From NCBI GenBank assembly GCA_016713645.1, contig JADJOU010000011.1, forward strand, positions 77,363 to 141,362: a stretch of 64,000 nt of DNA. The letters are read 5' to 3'. The notes beneath the pieces were generated by a model. That model was not told the origin of the DNA, searched no databases, and was given only the letters and a program-made list of their open reading frames with translations. The position numbers and the translations under genes were made by a program. This DNA is from Bacteroidota bacterium. GTDB taxonomy: Bacteria; Bacteroidota; Bacteroidia; Chitinophagales; JADJOU01. Positions 30,727 through 40,274 of this stretch are shown here, piece by piece; position 1 is the first letter of the stretch, and each line of letters opens with the position of its first letter.

Positions 30727-32280
30727 ATGCCCATAAGAATGGTTCAAGATGAAAATCAGTCCAATGATGACAACGGCGGAAGAGAGCGCAACCCCGGTGG
30801 TGGCGGTGGAGGCATCAACCTCGGTTGCTTGATGATGCTATTGCCATATCTCCTCAGAAGACCCAAATTATTTATTCCCTTGCTCATATTGGGTGGGATT
30901 GGCTATTTCTTTTTTGGCAATCAATTTAGTCATTTGGCCGATAATACGCAACAACTGCAACAATCGACCTTCGCGATGGGTGGCGAAATGAAAGAGGAGA
31001 TATTTGATAAGGCAGAAGTCTACGAACCGCTCGCCGACAATCGAAAAAATCCATTGCCAGAGCGAGTTACATTAGAGCCATACTGTCCCGATAGATTGAA
31101 TCAAGGTTCGCAGGGGTCTTGTGTGGCTTGGTCTTCGGCTTATGCTGCGCGCACGATTTTGGAGTCTAAAGCGACGGGCACCAATCCCAATAAGAATGCA
31201 TTTTCCCCTTCTTATCTCTACAATCAAATTGCCTTAGAGGGCTGTCAAGGCTCCTATATTCAATATGCCATGGATAAAATGCAGAAAGAGGGCTTGGCGA
31301 AATTTGAAGATTTTGAATACGATGAATCAGATTGCAGCAGGCAACCGCCAGGCGATTTGAAAATGTCAGCCGCACAATATAAAACGCGTGGATTTAATAG
31401 ATTGACGCGCGGCGGCGACGATTATAAAATTGATTTATTGGCCATCAAGCAAAACCTCGCACAAGGTGCCCCTGTCGTCATTGGTATGATGGTCGGTGGT
31501 TCTTTTATGCAAGAGATGTTGGGCACCGAAGTGTGGATTCCGAATGATCGAGATTATGATATGCCAAACTTTGGCGGACATGCGATGTGCATCATCGGTT
31601 ATGATGATTTTAAAAATGGCGGTGCTTTTCAAATCATGAATAGTTGGGGCAAGGACTGGGGTGTGAATGGCATCGGTTGGGTGCGTTATAAAGATTTTGA
31701 ATATTTTGGCAAGGAGGCGTATGGCCTTTATCCCATGGGCAATGCCATTACCCAGAACGAAAACAAATTGGATGTGTCTTTTGGATTGGTGGAGAATGCA
31801 TCGGGCAAGAATATATCCTTGGTGCGCAAATCAGATGGCATCTATGGCACGAAAAGCCCTATCGCAAAAGGAACGAAGTTCAAAGTGGAAGTGACCAATA
31901 GCGCAGATTGCTATACCTATATTTTTGGCATGGAGACAGATAATACCAATTATGTCTTATTCCCCTATACAAAGAAACACTCACCCTACTGCGGCATTAC
32001 GGGAACGAGGTTATTTCCAAAAGATTATTCGATGCAAGCTGATGCGCTGGGAGAGAAGGATAAAATTGCCGTTTTAATTACTAAGAAACCGCTGGATTAT
32101 GTCGCTTTCAATGAATCGATGAACAATAAAAATATAGATTTTGCGCAACGATTCAATCAATTGATTCAATCGATGGCTGCGACTTCTGTCGATTTTAAAC
32201 AGACGGAGAATATTTCTTTCACGGCAGATTTAAATGGGAAAAATGCCATCGGAGTGATCATAGAAATCGATAAAAAATAA
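30727..32280 (+). CDS. Membrane-anchored papain-like (C1) cysteine protease with C-terminal DUF4384-like domain
   Basis: 517 residues. A polar N-terminus with a Gly stretch (24-29) precedes a membrane helix (about 47-64, after RRPK). The positive-inside rule would put the protease domain in the periplasm. The C1 domain has the oxyanion Gln and catalytic Cys in NQGSQGSCVAWSSAYA (Gln129, Cys132), His285 in FGGHAMCIIGYDD and Asn306 in NSWGKDWG, so it is probably active. Residues about 370-460 resemble DUF4384 (TKFKVEVTNSADCYTYIF, NYVLFPYTKKHSPY). No propeptide is recognisable. The frame is intact. It is followed after 3 bases by the YjbR-like gene. Confidence 0.85.
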   Translation: MPIRMVQDENQSNDDNGGRERNPGGGGGGINLGCLMMLLPYLLRRPKLFIPLLILGGIGYFFFGNQFSHLADNTQQLQQSTFAMGGEMKEEIFDKAEVYEPLADNRKNPLPERVTLEPYCPDRLNQGSQGSCVAWSSAYAARTILESKATGTNPNKNAFSPSYLYNQIALEGCQGSYIQYAMDKMQKEGLAKFEDFEYDESDCSRQPPGDLKMSAAQYKTRGFNRLTRGGDDYKIDLLAIKQNLAQGAPVVIGMMVGGSFMQEMLGTEVWIPNDRDYDMPNFGGHAMCIIGYDDFKNGGAFQIMNSWGKDWGVNGIGWVRYKDFEYFGKEAYGLYPMGNAITQNENKLDVSFGLVENASGKNISLVRKSDGIYGTKSPIAKGTKFKVEVTNSADCYTYIFGMETDNTNYVLFPYTKKHSPYCGITGTRLFPKDYSMQADALGEKDKIAVLITKKPLDYVAFNESMNNKNIDFAQRFNQLIQSMAATSVDFKQTENISFTADLNGKNAIGVIIEIDKK

Positions 32281-32283
32281 GCG

Positions 32284-32627
32284 ATGGATATTGAGCGATT
32301 GAGGGAGATTTGTTTGGCATTGCCGCATAGCACAGAAGATATCAAATGGGGAAACCACCTCACTTTTTGCATAGCCGCTAAGATGTTTATCATCATTGGT
32401 TTGGATCAGTTTCCGCACAATGCCTCTTTCAAAACGAGTGAGGAGGAATTTGACAAATTAAAGAGATTGAGGGTTCATTCCAGCACCCTATTTGGCGAGA
32501 AATAAGTGGATTATGGTGGAAGATATTTCACTTGTTGACGGATGCGCAATGGCACAGCGATATACAGCCTGGGCACATCAAATTGTCAAGGGAAACTGTC
32601 AAGAAATTGCAAGAGGAGTTAAGGTGA
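32284..32627 (+). CDS. MmcQ/YjbR family protein (two frame breaks)
   Basis: About 114 residues after joining. It starts MDIERLREICLALPHSTEDI with the family motif KWGNHLTFCIAAKMF. The second part IPAPYLARNKWIMVEDISL is in another frame after a break near 32470-32480. The third part LTDAQWHSDIQPGHIKLSRE, ending KKLQEELR at 32627, follows a break near 32530. The fold is a CyaY-like double-wing domain of unclear function. It overlaps no other gene and is probably cotranscribed with the protease gene 3 bases upstream. Confidence 0.8.
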
Positions 32628-32779
32628 AAAATTAGGGAATCAGCATTTTTATTCTTATCAACATCTTCCCAGTAGGGTAAAAGATTAGAGAATGAGATTT
32701 TAGCTTATTATCAATTTTTACCTATTTTAACGAAACTTATATATTTCTTTTCGTTTATTTACCAAATAATCACAGAAAC

Positions 32780-34336
32780 ATGGATGCAATTAAAATACTT
32801 TGGGCAGATGATGAGATTGATTTGCTCAAGCCGCAAATCTTTTTTTTAGAGCAGAAAGGCTATCGCGTAACCCCTGTTTCCAATGGACAAGATGCCTTAG
32901 AGCGCTGTCAGGAAGAAGTATTTGATATCGTGTTTTTGGATGAGTCTATGCCGGGGTTAACTGGATTGGAGACGCTGTCTAGATTGAAACAATTGCGCAG
33001 TCAGATTCCCGTGGTCATGATTACCAAAAATGAAGAAGAGAATTTGATGGAAGATGCCATTGGCTCTCAAATAGCGGATTACCTCATCAAACCTGTCAAA
33101 CCGCAGCAGATTTTACTGACGCTTAAAAAAATAATAGACAATAAACGCTTGGTGAGTGAAAAGACCAATTCTGCTTATCAGCAAGAGTTTCAACGCTTAT
33201 TCATGTCGATTCAAAGTGTGGGCAATTACAAGGAATGGGTAGAAGTATTCAAGCAATTGACTTATTGGGAATTGGAATTGGGCAAGTCGGATCAGCGCAT
33301 GAAAGAAGTCTTCGATATGCAGAAGAGCGAGGCAAATAGAGAGTTTAGCAAGTTTTTCAGCAAGCACTATATTCATTGGATGAACCATCCCAATGAAGAA
33401 GATACACCTGTGATGTCCCATAATTTGATGCGCAAAAAGGCCTTCTCTTATATCACGCAGGACAAACCGACGGTCTTTTTATTGATCGATAATTTGCGCT
33501 ATGATCAATGGAGGGTTATACAACCAATGATATCTGAAATGTTCAAGCAAAAAGAAGATGATACATTTTTCAGTATCCTACCAAGTGCGACACAATACAG
33601 TCGCAATGCGATATTCGCGGGAATGACGCCCTTAGAGATTCAACAGAAATTTCCTCAATATTGGAAATACGATGACGATGAAGGAGGAAAAAATCTCTTT
33701 GAAAGCGAATTATTGCAAGCCCAATTAAAAGCCAATTTCAAGGATGAAATAAAATCCCATTATGTCAAAATTCTCAACCACGAAAGTGGTTTGGATTTGG
33801 AGAATAATATTCACAATTATTTGCACAATCGCTTTATCGCTATCGTCTATAACTTCGTAGATATGCTCTCTCACGCAAGAACGGATATGGAGGTATTGAA
33901 GGAATTGGCGAGTGATGAATCTGCATTTAGATCTATTACGATGAGTTGGTTTGAGCATTCACCATTGCAGAATACCTTGAAGAAATTGGCGGAGAAGGAC
34001 ATCAACCTCATCATCACGACAGACCATGGCACGACGCGTGTGAACAATCCATCGAAGTGTCAAGGGGATAAATCGACCAGCACAAATATTCGCTATAAAG
34101 CCGGCAAGAATTTGCAGTACGAGGAGCGGGATGTATTTGTCATTCGCAAGCCCGAAGATGCGAAATTGCCGCAGAGCAATATTAGCACGTCATATATTTT
34201 TGCGAAAGAGGATAATTATTTGATTTATCAAAATAATTACAACCAGTTTGTGAATATGTATAAGAATACATTCCAGCATGGTGGTATTTCCTTAGAGGAG
34301 ATTATTGTTCCCTTTGCGGTGTTTGGAAAGAAATAA
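32780..34336 (+). CDS. porX: T9SS regulator PorX (receiver + PglZ/alkaline-phosphatase-like domain)
   Basis: 518 residues, the typical PorX length. The receiver domain has the start KILWADDEIDLLKPQIFFLE, Asp10/Asp11, phospho-acceptor Asp54 in VFLDESMPG and Lys104 in IKPV. The long C-terminal PglZ domain contains FLLIDNLRYDQW, the nucleophile-region motif PSATQYSRNAIFAG with Thr271, and ITTDHGTTR as metal-binding. PorX controls expression and assembly of the type IX secretion system and has a zinc-dependent phosphodiesterase domain. Its presence fits the T9SS sorting domains on three proteins in the window. The frame is intact. It converges with the TPR kinase gene, 8 bases between stops. Confidence 0.93.
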   Translation: MDAIKILWADDEIDLLKPQIFFLEQKGYRVTPVSNGQDALERCQEEVFDIVFLDESMPGLTGLETLSRLKQLRSQIPVVMITKNEEENLMEDAIGSQIADYLIKPVKPQQILLTLKKIIDNKRLVSEKTNSAYQQEFQRLFMSIQSVGNYKEWVEVFKQLTYWELELGKSDQRMKEVFDMQKSEANREFSKFFSKHYIHWMNHPNEEDTPVMSHNLMRKKAFSYITQDKPTVFLLIDNLRYDQWRVIQPMISEMFKQKEDDTFFSILPSATQYSRNAIFAGMTPLEIQQKFPQYWKYDDDEGGKNLFESELLQAQLKANFKDEIKSHYVKILNHESGLDLENNIHNYLHNRFIAIVYNFVDMLSHARTDMEVLKELASDESAFRSITMSWFEHSPLQNTLKKLAEKDINLIITTDHGTTRVNNPSKCQGDKSTSTNIRYKAGKNLQYEERDVFVIRKPEDAKLPQSNISTSYIFAKEDNYLIYQNNYNQFVNMYKNTFQHGGISLEEIIVPFAVFGKK

Positions 34337-34344
34337 TGGAAATA

Positions 34345-36083
34345 TTATATCGTAAAATGAAATTCTGTTCCGACGCCTTCTTCGCTGAAGACTGCAATTT
34401 CTCCGTCATTTTTTTCGATGATTTTCTTGACGATTGATAAACCTACGCCCGTACCTTGATAATCTTTTGAATGGGCGCGTTTGAACAATCCAAATATGCC
34501 TGCAATGGATTCTTTTGGGATTCCAATACCATTGTCTTTGATTTTAATCAATTGTTTTGTTCCTTGAGGTGTCGCTGTGATGGTGATGATAGGATTGTTC
34601 TTATTGTTTTTGATTCTTGGATATCAAGTTCTGGAAATATATGCATTAAGTGCTGCCTGAAATAATTCCGTGGGCAATCGAATGATGGCATTTTTTCAGA
34701 CATCTGCGCCGCTAGATTGAATTTGACAATTTCTATAATTTGGCTCAATTCAATGCTCTCTTTTTTTGCGTCTTCAAAATCGATGACCGTCAAATCCAAG
34801 ATGTCGATGATGAGCTGATTCATTCGATCAAGATTATTATTGACAATGGTGAAGAATTTAGAATTGTCAATCTTTGCAAATTTTTCTTTTGCCTCAATCA
34901 CGTGTAAGAAATTCTTGGTACTTCGAATAGGTTCTTTGAGGTCATGCGCCAAGGCATAGGAGAATTGTCTCAATTCCTCGTTTTTCATCTCGACTTGTTT
35001 GAGGTATTTGTTGATTTCGCGCTGTTTCTTAATTCTATCGTTGATCTCTTTTTGTTTGATATTGGTTTGGTATTTTTCTTCTACTTCCAATATGCGTTCT
35101 CCTTTTCAACATTGTAAATCTCATCTGAGATCTCTTTAATTTCCTCCGTTATTTTGAGTGCATTTTATAGTCTTTAATTTTTTGTAGTAGATAAGATGCC
35201 CGCACAACCCGTCAATTTCTGATGCGAAGCTTTGAGTTGTTTGGATGATTTATAAGGAAAGAAACCATTTTTTTGCTTGTTTCATATCATTCAGCTTGAA
35301 ATAGCAATTGCCAATATTCATCGTTTCAATCGTGAAATTCTGAAGGGGCGTTGATTTCTTGAGCAATTCATAGGCCTTTTGAGAATTGGGCAAGGCTAAA
35401 TTATACTTATGTTGCGCTAAATATATTGCAGAGAGATTGTTGTATGATAATCCCAAGCGATATTCATTGCCCATTTCCTCAAACATATCGATGGCGATAG
35501 AAATGTGCTTTTCTGCCTCCTTATAGTCGTGAATGAAATAATAATAGCCATTCCATTGGTAATGACAATTGGCGAGATAGGTCTTGTCTTCAAGCTTTAA
35601 TAGCATATTTTTCCGCTTGTAATCAAGTATTTTTTCGCTTTAGACAATTCCCTTAAATTGAGAAAGAGCACACTTAAATTGTAGTAATTGACCATAAACC
35701 TCCTCCATGTCGGCTTTATCATGTTCATCTTTTTTCTTGAGCGCTTCGATGGATTTATTATAGTATTCTATCGCTTGAATAAAATTCGTATTTACCTGAT
35801 GAATAGAACCCAATACAGTGTAATACTTAGAAAGAGTTTCAGGCGCAATTTTACTTAAGGTTGTCTTATTAATTTTTTTAATGGTCTTATTTGCTTCATC
35901 TGCATTTCCCTCTTTCAATACAATGAGATGGGAGAGGTTGATATAGCAATGTGCGTGGTGGTCGTAAAGTCTATGTTTAACTGTAAATTTGATGAGTTTG
36001 TCAAAGTATGGGTAGTCAATCTTTTTAATGGTTGACAGGATTGATTGAGCTTTTCAACTTCTTGTATGACCTCTTCTTTTCAT
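34345..36083 (-). CDS. Soluble TPR-containing sensor histidine kinase, several frame breaks
   Basis: About 575 residues assembled. The start is the ATG at 36081-36083, overlapping the birA stop by ATGA. The N-terminal half is tetratricopeptide repeats (IQAIEYYNKSIEALKKKDEH, RLGLSYNNLSAIYLAQHKYN, ETMNIGNCYFKLNDMKQAKK). A coiled coil (about 35000-35090) leads to HisKA with FSYALAHDLKEPIRS (the phospho-His) and HATPase with IKDNGIGIPKES and GTGVGLSIVKKIIEKNDG. No transmembrane helix is apparent, so it should be cytoplasmic or TPR-scaffolded. Breaks occur near 36040, 35920-35940, 35610-35640, 35100-35250 and 34550-34640. It converges on porX, but nothing shows that PorX is its partner. Confidence 0.75.
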
Positions 36084-36838
36084 AGCACAAATTCACCTCT
36101 TTGAACCAATAGATTTTGTTTGGGAAGATCGAATATGGTATATTTTTAATTTCCCAAAGCTATCAATTCCCTCAATGATTCCACGAAATTTTTCTCCATT
36201 TTCGATATATTCTCGCTCAATTTTATAACCGAGTAAGTTTTGGCAATAATCAGGCACGAAGTTTTCGCTAGAATCCATGATTATGTTAAATTCTGCTAAA
36301 AAGTTGCTCAATATTGTTTTGACGGGGATAGTCTATTCCGAGGAGATTTTAATGAGCTTGCCTTTATGGCTCAAATGTCCGAAGTCTGTTTGAAGTACAT
36401 TGAGCCCAACCCCAATGATGCAGAGTCTCTCTGATTGCCCTTGAATGGTATTCTCAATCAAAATCCCTCCAATCTTTTTATTGTCGAAATAAATATCATT
36501 GGGCCATTTTATCTTAATTCATGTTTGGTTTCAAGGGCTGAAGAATCCTTGCCAATGCCTTATAGATGGCCAAAGAGACTTTGATATTTAAAATAAATTG
36601 ATTGTCTGGGCTGAGCTGTTTGGGAAGGTGCAAATAGGAAAACGTGAGGTTTTTATGCGGTTCTGACAGCCAAACATTGCCATATTGTCCCCTTCCTTGC
36701 GGGCTGTGCATGTGACATAATGACCATTTCGGCCTTTGGCTTGTTTTTTGACAAATACTGCTTCACATAGGAATTGGTAGAATCGGTCTCTTCTAATTCG
36801 ATAAAAGCTTTATCGCGCAGGAAAGGAATGTTTCTCAT
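36080..36838 (-). CDS. birA: Biotin--[acetyl-CoA-carboxylase] ligase BirA (no HTH domain), several frame breaks
   Basis: About 250 residues. Makes biotinyl-AMP and attaches biotin to the carboxyl carrier protein for fatty-acid synthesis. Readable landmarks: TDSTNSYVKQYL, the biotin/ATP loop QGRGQYGNVWLSEP, NLTFSYLHLP, the substrate-binding IKWPNDIYFDNKKIGGILIE and the small C-terminal domain with FRGIIEGIDSFGKL, ending DLPKQNLLVQRGEFVL. There is no DNA-binding domain, so it is a monofunctional enzyme. Breaks near 36690, 36515, 36320 and 36150 divide it into at least four frames. It overlaps the TPR kinase start by 4 bases and is divergent from rsfS. Confidence 0.82.
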
Positions 36839-36885
36839 AATATTGGCAAAAAAAATTAATTTTACACTTTACAAATAAAAATTCA

Positions 36886-37331
36886 TTGATTAAGAAAAAT
36901 AATATTGTTTCGACAGAGGAGCTGAAAAAAGTCATCATCGAAGCAATGCAAGATAGTAAAGCGCAAGAAATTGTTGCACTAAATCTCAAAGCATTAGAAG
37001 GCGTCACCGATTATTATATTATTTGCCATGGCGATAGCACGACTCAAGTGAATGCCATAGCCAGTTTTGTAGAGAAGGAGGTGAAAGAAAAGCTAAAGCA
37101 AAAGCCTTACAAAACCGAAGGAGAGCGCGCAGCTCAATGGGTCATAGCCGATTATATCGATGTGGTCGTGCATGTTTTCACAAGGAGACCCGCGACTTTT
37201 ATCAGCTTGAAGAATTGTGGAGTGATGCGGAGCGAGAGTCATTCAGCATGGAATTAGACCCAGCTGAACAGGTTAAAAAGAATCTACAAAAATTAAAAAC
37301 AATACGAACTAAGAAACTCAATGAAAAATAA
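36886..37331 (+). CDS. rsfS: Ribosome silencing factor RsfS (one frame break)
   Basis: About 148 residues after correction. RsfS binds uL14 on the 50S subunit and blocks subunit joining in starvation. Motifs: ALEGVTDYYIICHGDSTTQV and AAQWVIADYIDVVVHVF, continuing HKETRDFYQLEELWSDAERE once one T is added to the run at 37175-37178. No ATG is available upstream, so the start is probably the TTG at 36886. The stop at 37329-37331 overlaps the ftsH ATG (37321) by 11 bases, the classic rsfS-ftsH order, implying coupled translation. Confidence 0.9.
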
Positions 37332-39434
37332 CGAACAGGGAGTTGAATCTGAGCAATACAATACAGAGAATTCCAATAATAAAAAAGAGAATAAGAATAT
37401 GCCTCCGCAACAAAAAGGACCAGATGGCAAAGTGCCTAGTCCACAGAAGCCAAACTACTTTTGGTTAATCGGTTTTATCATTGTATTATTTGGTTTGGCC
37501 TATTGGTTGAAGACCAATAATTCTTTCAATATCAAGGAGACTTACCAAGCAAATTTCGAGAAGATGTATGCCGCTGGGGATGTACGAGAATTGCAGGTCA
37601 GTGGTAAAATGGTAGAAGTTTATTTGAAGAACTCCGCGCTTGATAAGCCGGCGTACAAGGAAATTAAGCTCACCAATTTTCAGAAGAAAGATACGACGAT
37701 TGCGCATTATTTCTTTACAATTCCGACGCAACAGAAGTTTAAAGACAATATGGATTTATTGCAATTCCGCAATCCATCATTGGAAAAGATACCAGTAACC
37801 TTTCCTGAGCGCTACAGCTTTTTAGGCTTGCTCAGCGATTTTCTGCCTTTTATCGTCATCATTATATTTTGGTTGGTCATCATGCGCAGAATGGGCGGAG
37901 ATTTTCCGGGAAGCCAAATATTTAGCATTGGAAAGTCCAGAGCGAAAGTCTATGAAGAGGGCAAAGTGTCTGAAATTACCTTTGCAGATGTCGCTGGTTT
38001 AGATGGGGAAAAACAAGAGGTGATGGAGATCGTCAATTTCTTGAAAGAGCCTGCAAAATATACCAATCTCGGGGGTAAAATACCCAAAGGCGCCTTATTG
38101 ATCGGCCCTCCAGGAACGGGTAAAACCCTTTTGGCACGAGCGATGGCAGGTGAAGCCAAAGTTCCATTCTTTTCGATTTCAGGGTCTGATTTCGTGGAGA
38201 TGTTGTGGAGTAGGCATCGAGGGTAAGAGATTTGTTCAACAATGCACGCGAAAAAGCCCCTTGTATCATATTTATCGATGAGATTGATGCCGTGGGAAGA
38301 GCGAGAGGAAGAAATTCTTTTCAATCAAACGACGAGCGCGAGAATACACTCAACCAATTATTGGTGGAGATGGATGGATTTTCGGCAGACAAAGGGGTGA
38401 TTATCCTCGGTGCTACGAATAGACCGGACGTATTGGATGATGCCTTGTTGAGACCGGGCAGATTCGATCGTCAAATATCCATTGATCGACCTGATTTAAA
38501 AGGGCGTGAGCAGATATTCAATGTGCATTTAAAGCCTATCAAACTCAAAGCAGAGGGCTCCGATGTGAATTCAAAAATATTGGCGACACAGACTCCAGGT
38601 TTTGTAGGAGCGGATATTGCGAATATATGCAATGAAGCAGCTTTGATTGCTGCGAGAAGTGATAAAGAATTTGTCGAGATGGTGGATTTCAATGCGGCGA
38701 TTGATCGAATTATCGGTGGATTGGAAAAGAAGAATACCATTATTCTTCCTTCAGAGAAAAAGATTGTGGCTTATCACGAAGCGGGTCATGCGATTTGCGG
38801 TTGGTTCCTAGACTATGCAGATCCACTGGTCAAAGTGACCATCGTACCGCGTGGAGTGGCAGCATTGGGCTATGCACAATATTTGCCGAAAGAAAAATAT
38901 TTGACAGTCAAAGAGGAATTGGATGATAGGATGTGTATGGCGCTAGGCGGAAGGGCTGCAGAGAAAATCATCTTTGGAAAGGTGAGTACAGGAGCACTTT
39001 CAGATCTAGAATCGGTTACAAAAATAGCTTATGCCATGGTAACGGTTTATGGTATGAATGAGAAAGTGGGCAATATTTCTTTCCACAATATGGGAGAAAA
39101 TTCATTTGATAAACCATATTCTCAAAAGACAGCTGAAATCATTGATGAAGAGGTGCGTGGAATCGTCGATGAGCAATTCCAACGAGCGATTGCCCTCTTG
39201 ACTTCTAAGCGCCAAGAGATGGAAGATTTGGTCAAGGCATTGTTGGAAAAAGAGGTCTTGTTCAAGGATGATTTGGAGAAAATGTTTGGCAAGCGACCTT
39301 CAGAAATGGAATCACCAGGATCAACATGGCAATGCCATCAATGAAGAGGTCGTAGAGGCAGAGCCAATTTCTAAAACTGAAATCGAAGAAGCTGAAAAAA
39401 ACCAGCTGATAGCGAGGAGAATCCCATTGTATAA
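37321..39434 (+). CDS. ftsH: ATP-dependent zinc metalloprotease FtsH (two broken sites)
   Basis: About 700 residues. Membrane AAA+ protease for misfolded membrane proteins. Two membrane helices (about 41-60 and 165-185), Walker A GPPGTGKT, Walker B CIIFIDEIDAVGRARG, SRH ATNRPDVLDDALLRPGRFDR and the zinc site AYHEAGHAICGW. Between the Walker motifs the pore-loop region, expected to read FVEMFVGVGASRVRDLF, is damaged at 38200-38222. It needs about four extra bases in three places, so this is more than one homopolymer slip. The tail is also shifted near 39330-39400: one frame ends AEKKPADSEENPIV at 39434, another at 39477. The Asp ligand region is present. Confidence 0.88.
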
Positions 39435-39480
39435 AAAGCATCATGGCATCCATTTATTAATCACTAAGAAAATTTAGTTC

Positions 39481-40171
39481 ATGAATTATAATACTTCGTC
39501 CAATAAATTATCGCTGAGAGAGTATGGCAGAAATGTGCAGAAACTCATTGAGCATGCGATTCATATTGAAGATAAAGAAGCGCGCAATCGATTTGCACAA
39601 GGCATCATTGAATTGATGGGAAATTTAAATCCACATCTCAAAAAATGTGGAAGATTTCAAGCATATGCTTTGGGATCATTTGTTTATCATCTCTGATTTT
39701 AAATTGGATGTAGATTCTCCCTATCCGAAAATTGACAGCGTGGCATTGTTTAAAAAGCCTGAGCCACTGGAGTATCCGCAGAAGAAAATTGAATACAAGC
39801 ACTATGGTTCATACATCAAAGCGGTTATCGACAAAGCCGTGGATTTAGATGAGGAAGTCAAGGCGGAGATGTCGAAGTATATCGCCAGTTATATGAAGCT
39901 AGTTCACAGAAGTTGGAACAATGAAACGGTGAATGATGAAATTGTGAAGAATGATTTAGTGCGCATGAGCAATGGGAAATTGAAGTTGGAAGATGATGAG
40001 AATATTCGCCAGTTGATGAAAACAGGCAGTAATGGTCCAAACAATACTAATCGCAACAATCCGAACAACAACCGAAACAACAACAATTCAAACAATAACA
40101 ATAAAAAGCGCAAAAACAAGAATAGAAGCAATAATTACCCGAATCAAGGTGGTGGTCAGAGAAACCGATAA
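39481..40171 (+). CDS. DUF4290 family protein with Asn-rich tail (one frame break)
   Basis: About 230 residues. Bacteroidota-restricted family of unknown function. It starts MNYNTSSNKLSLREYGRNVQ and continues NVEDFKHMLWDHLFIISDFK after removing one A from the run at 39640-39645. The folded part ends near residue 180. The tail is a low-complexity Asn/Arg/Lys stretch (about 40030-40165), consistent with RNA or surface contact but not diagnostic. It lies directly after ftsH and probably shares its transcript. Confidence 0.82.
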
Positions 40172-40274
40172 TAGGTTTGCTTTATGCCGAACTATTTGTG
40201 CATAAATAAATGCGCGCTAGTTTTTGTGAAAGAATATTTTTGCCACTATTTAATAAACGCGTCAAAATTTAAGC

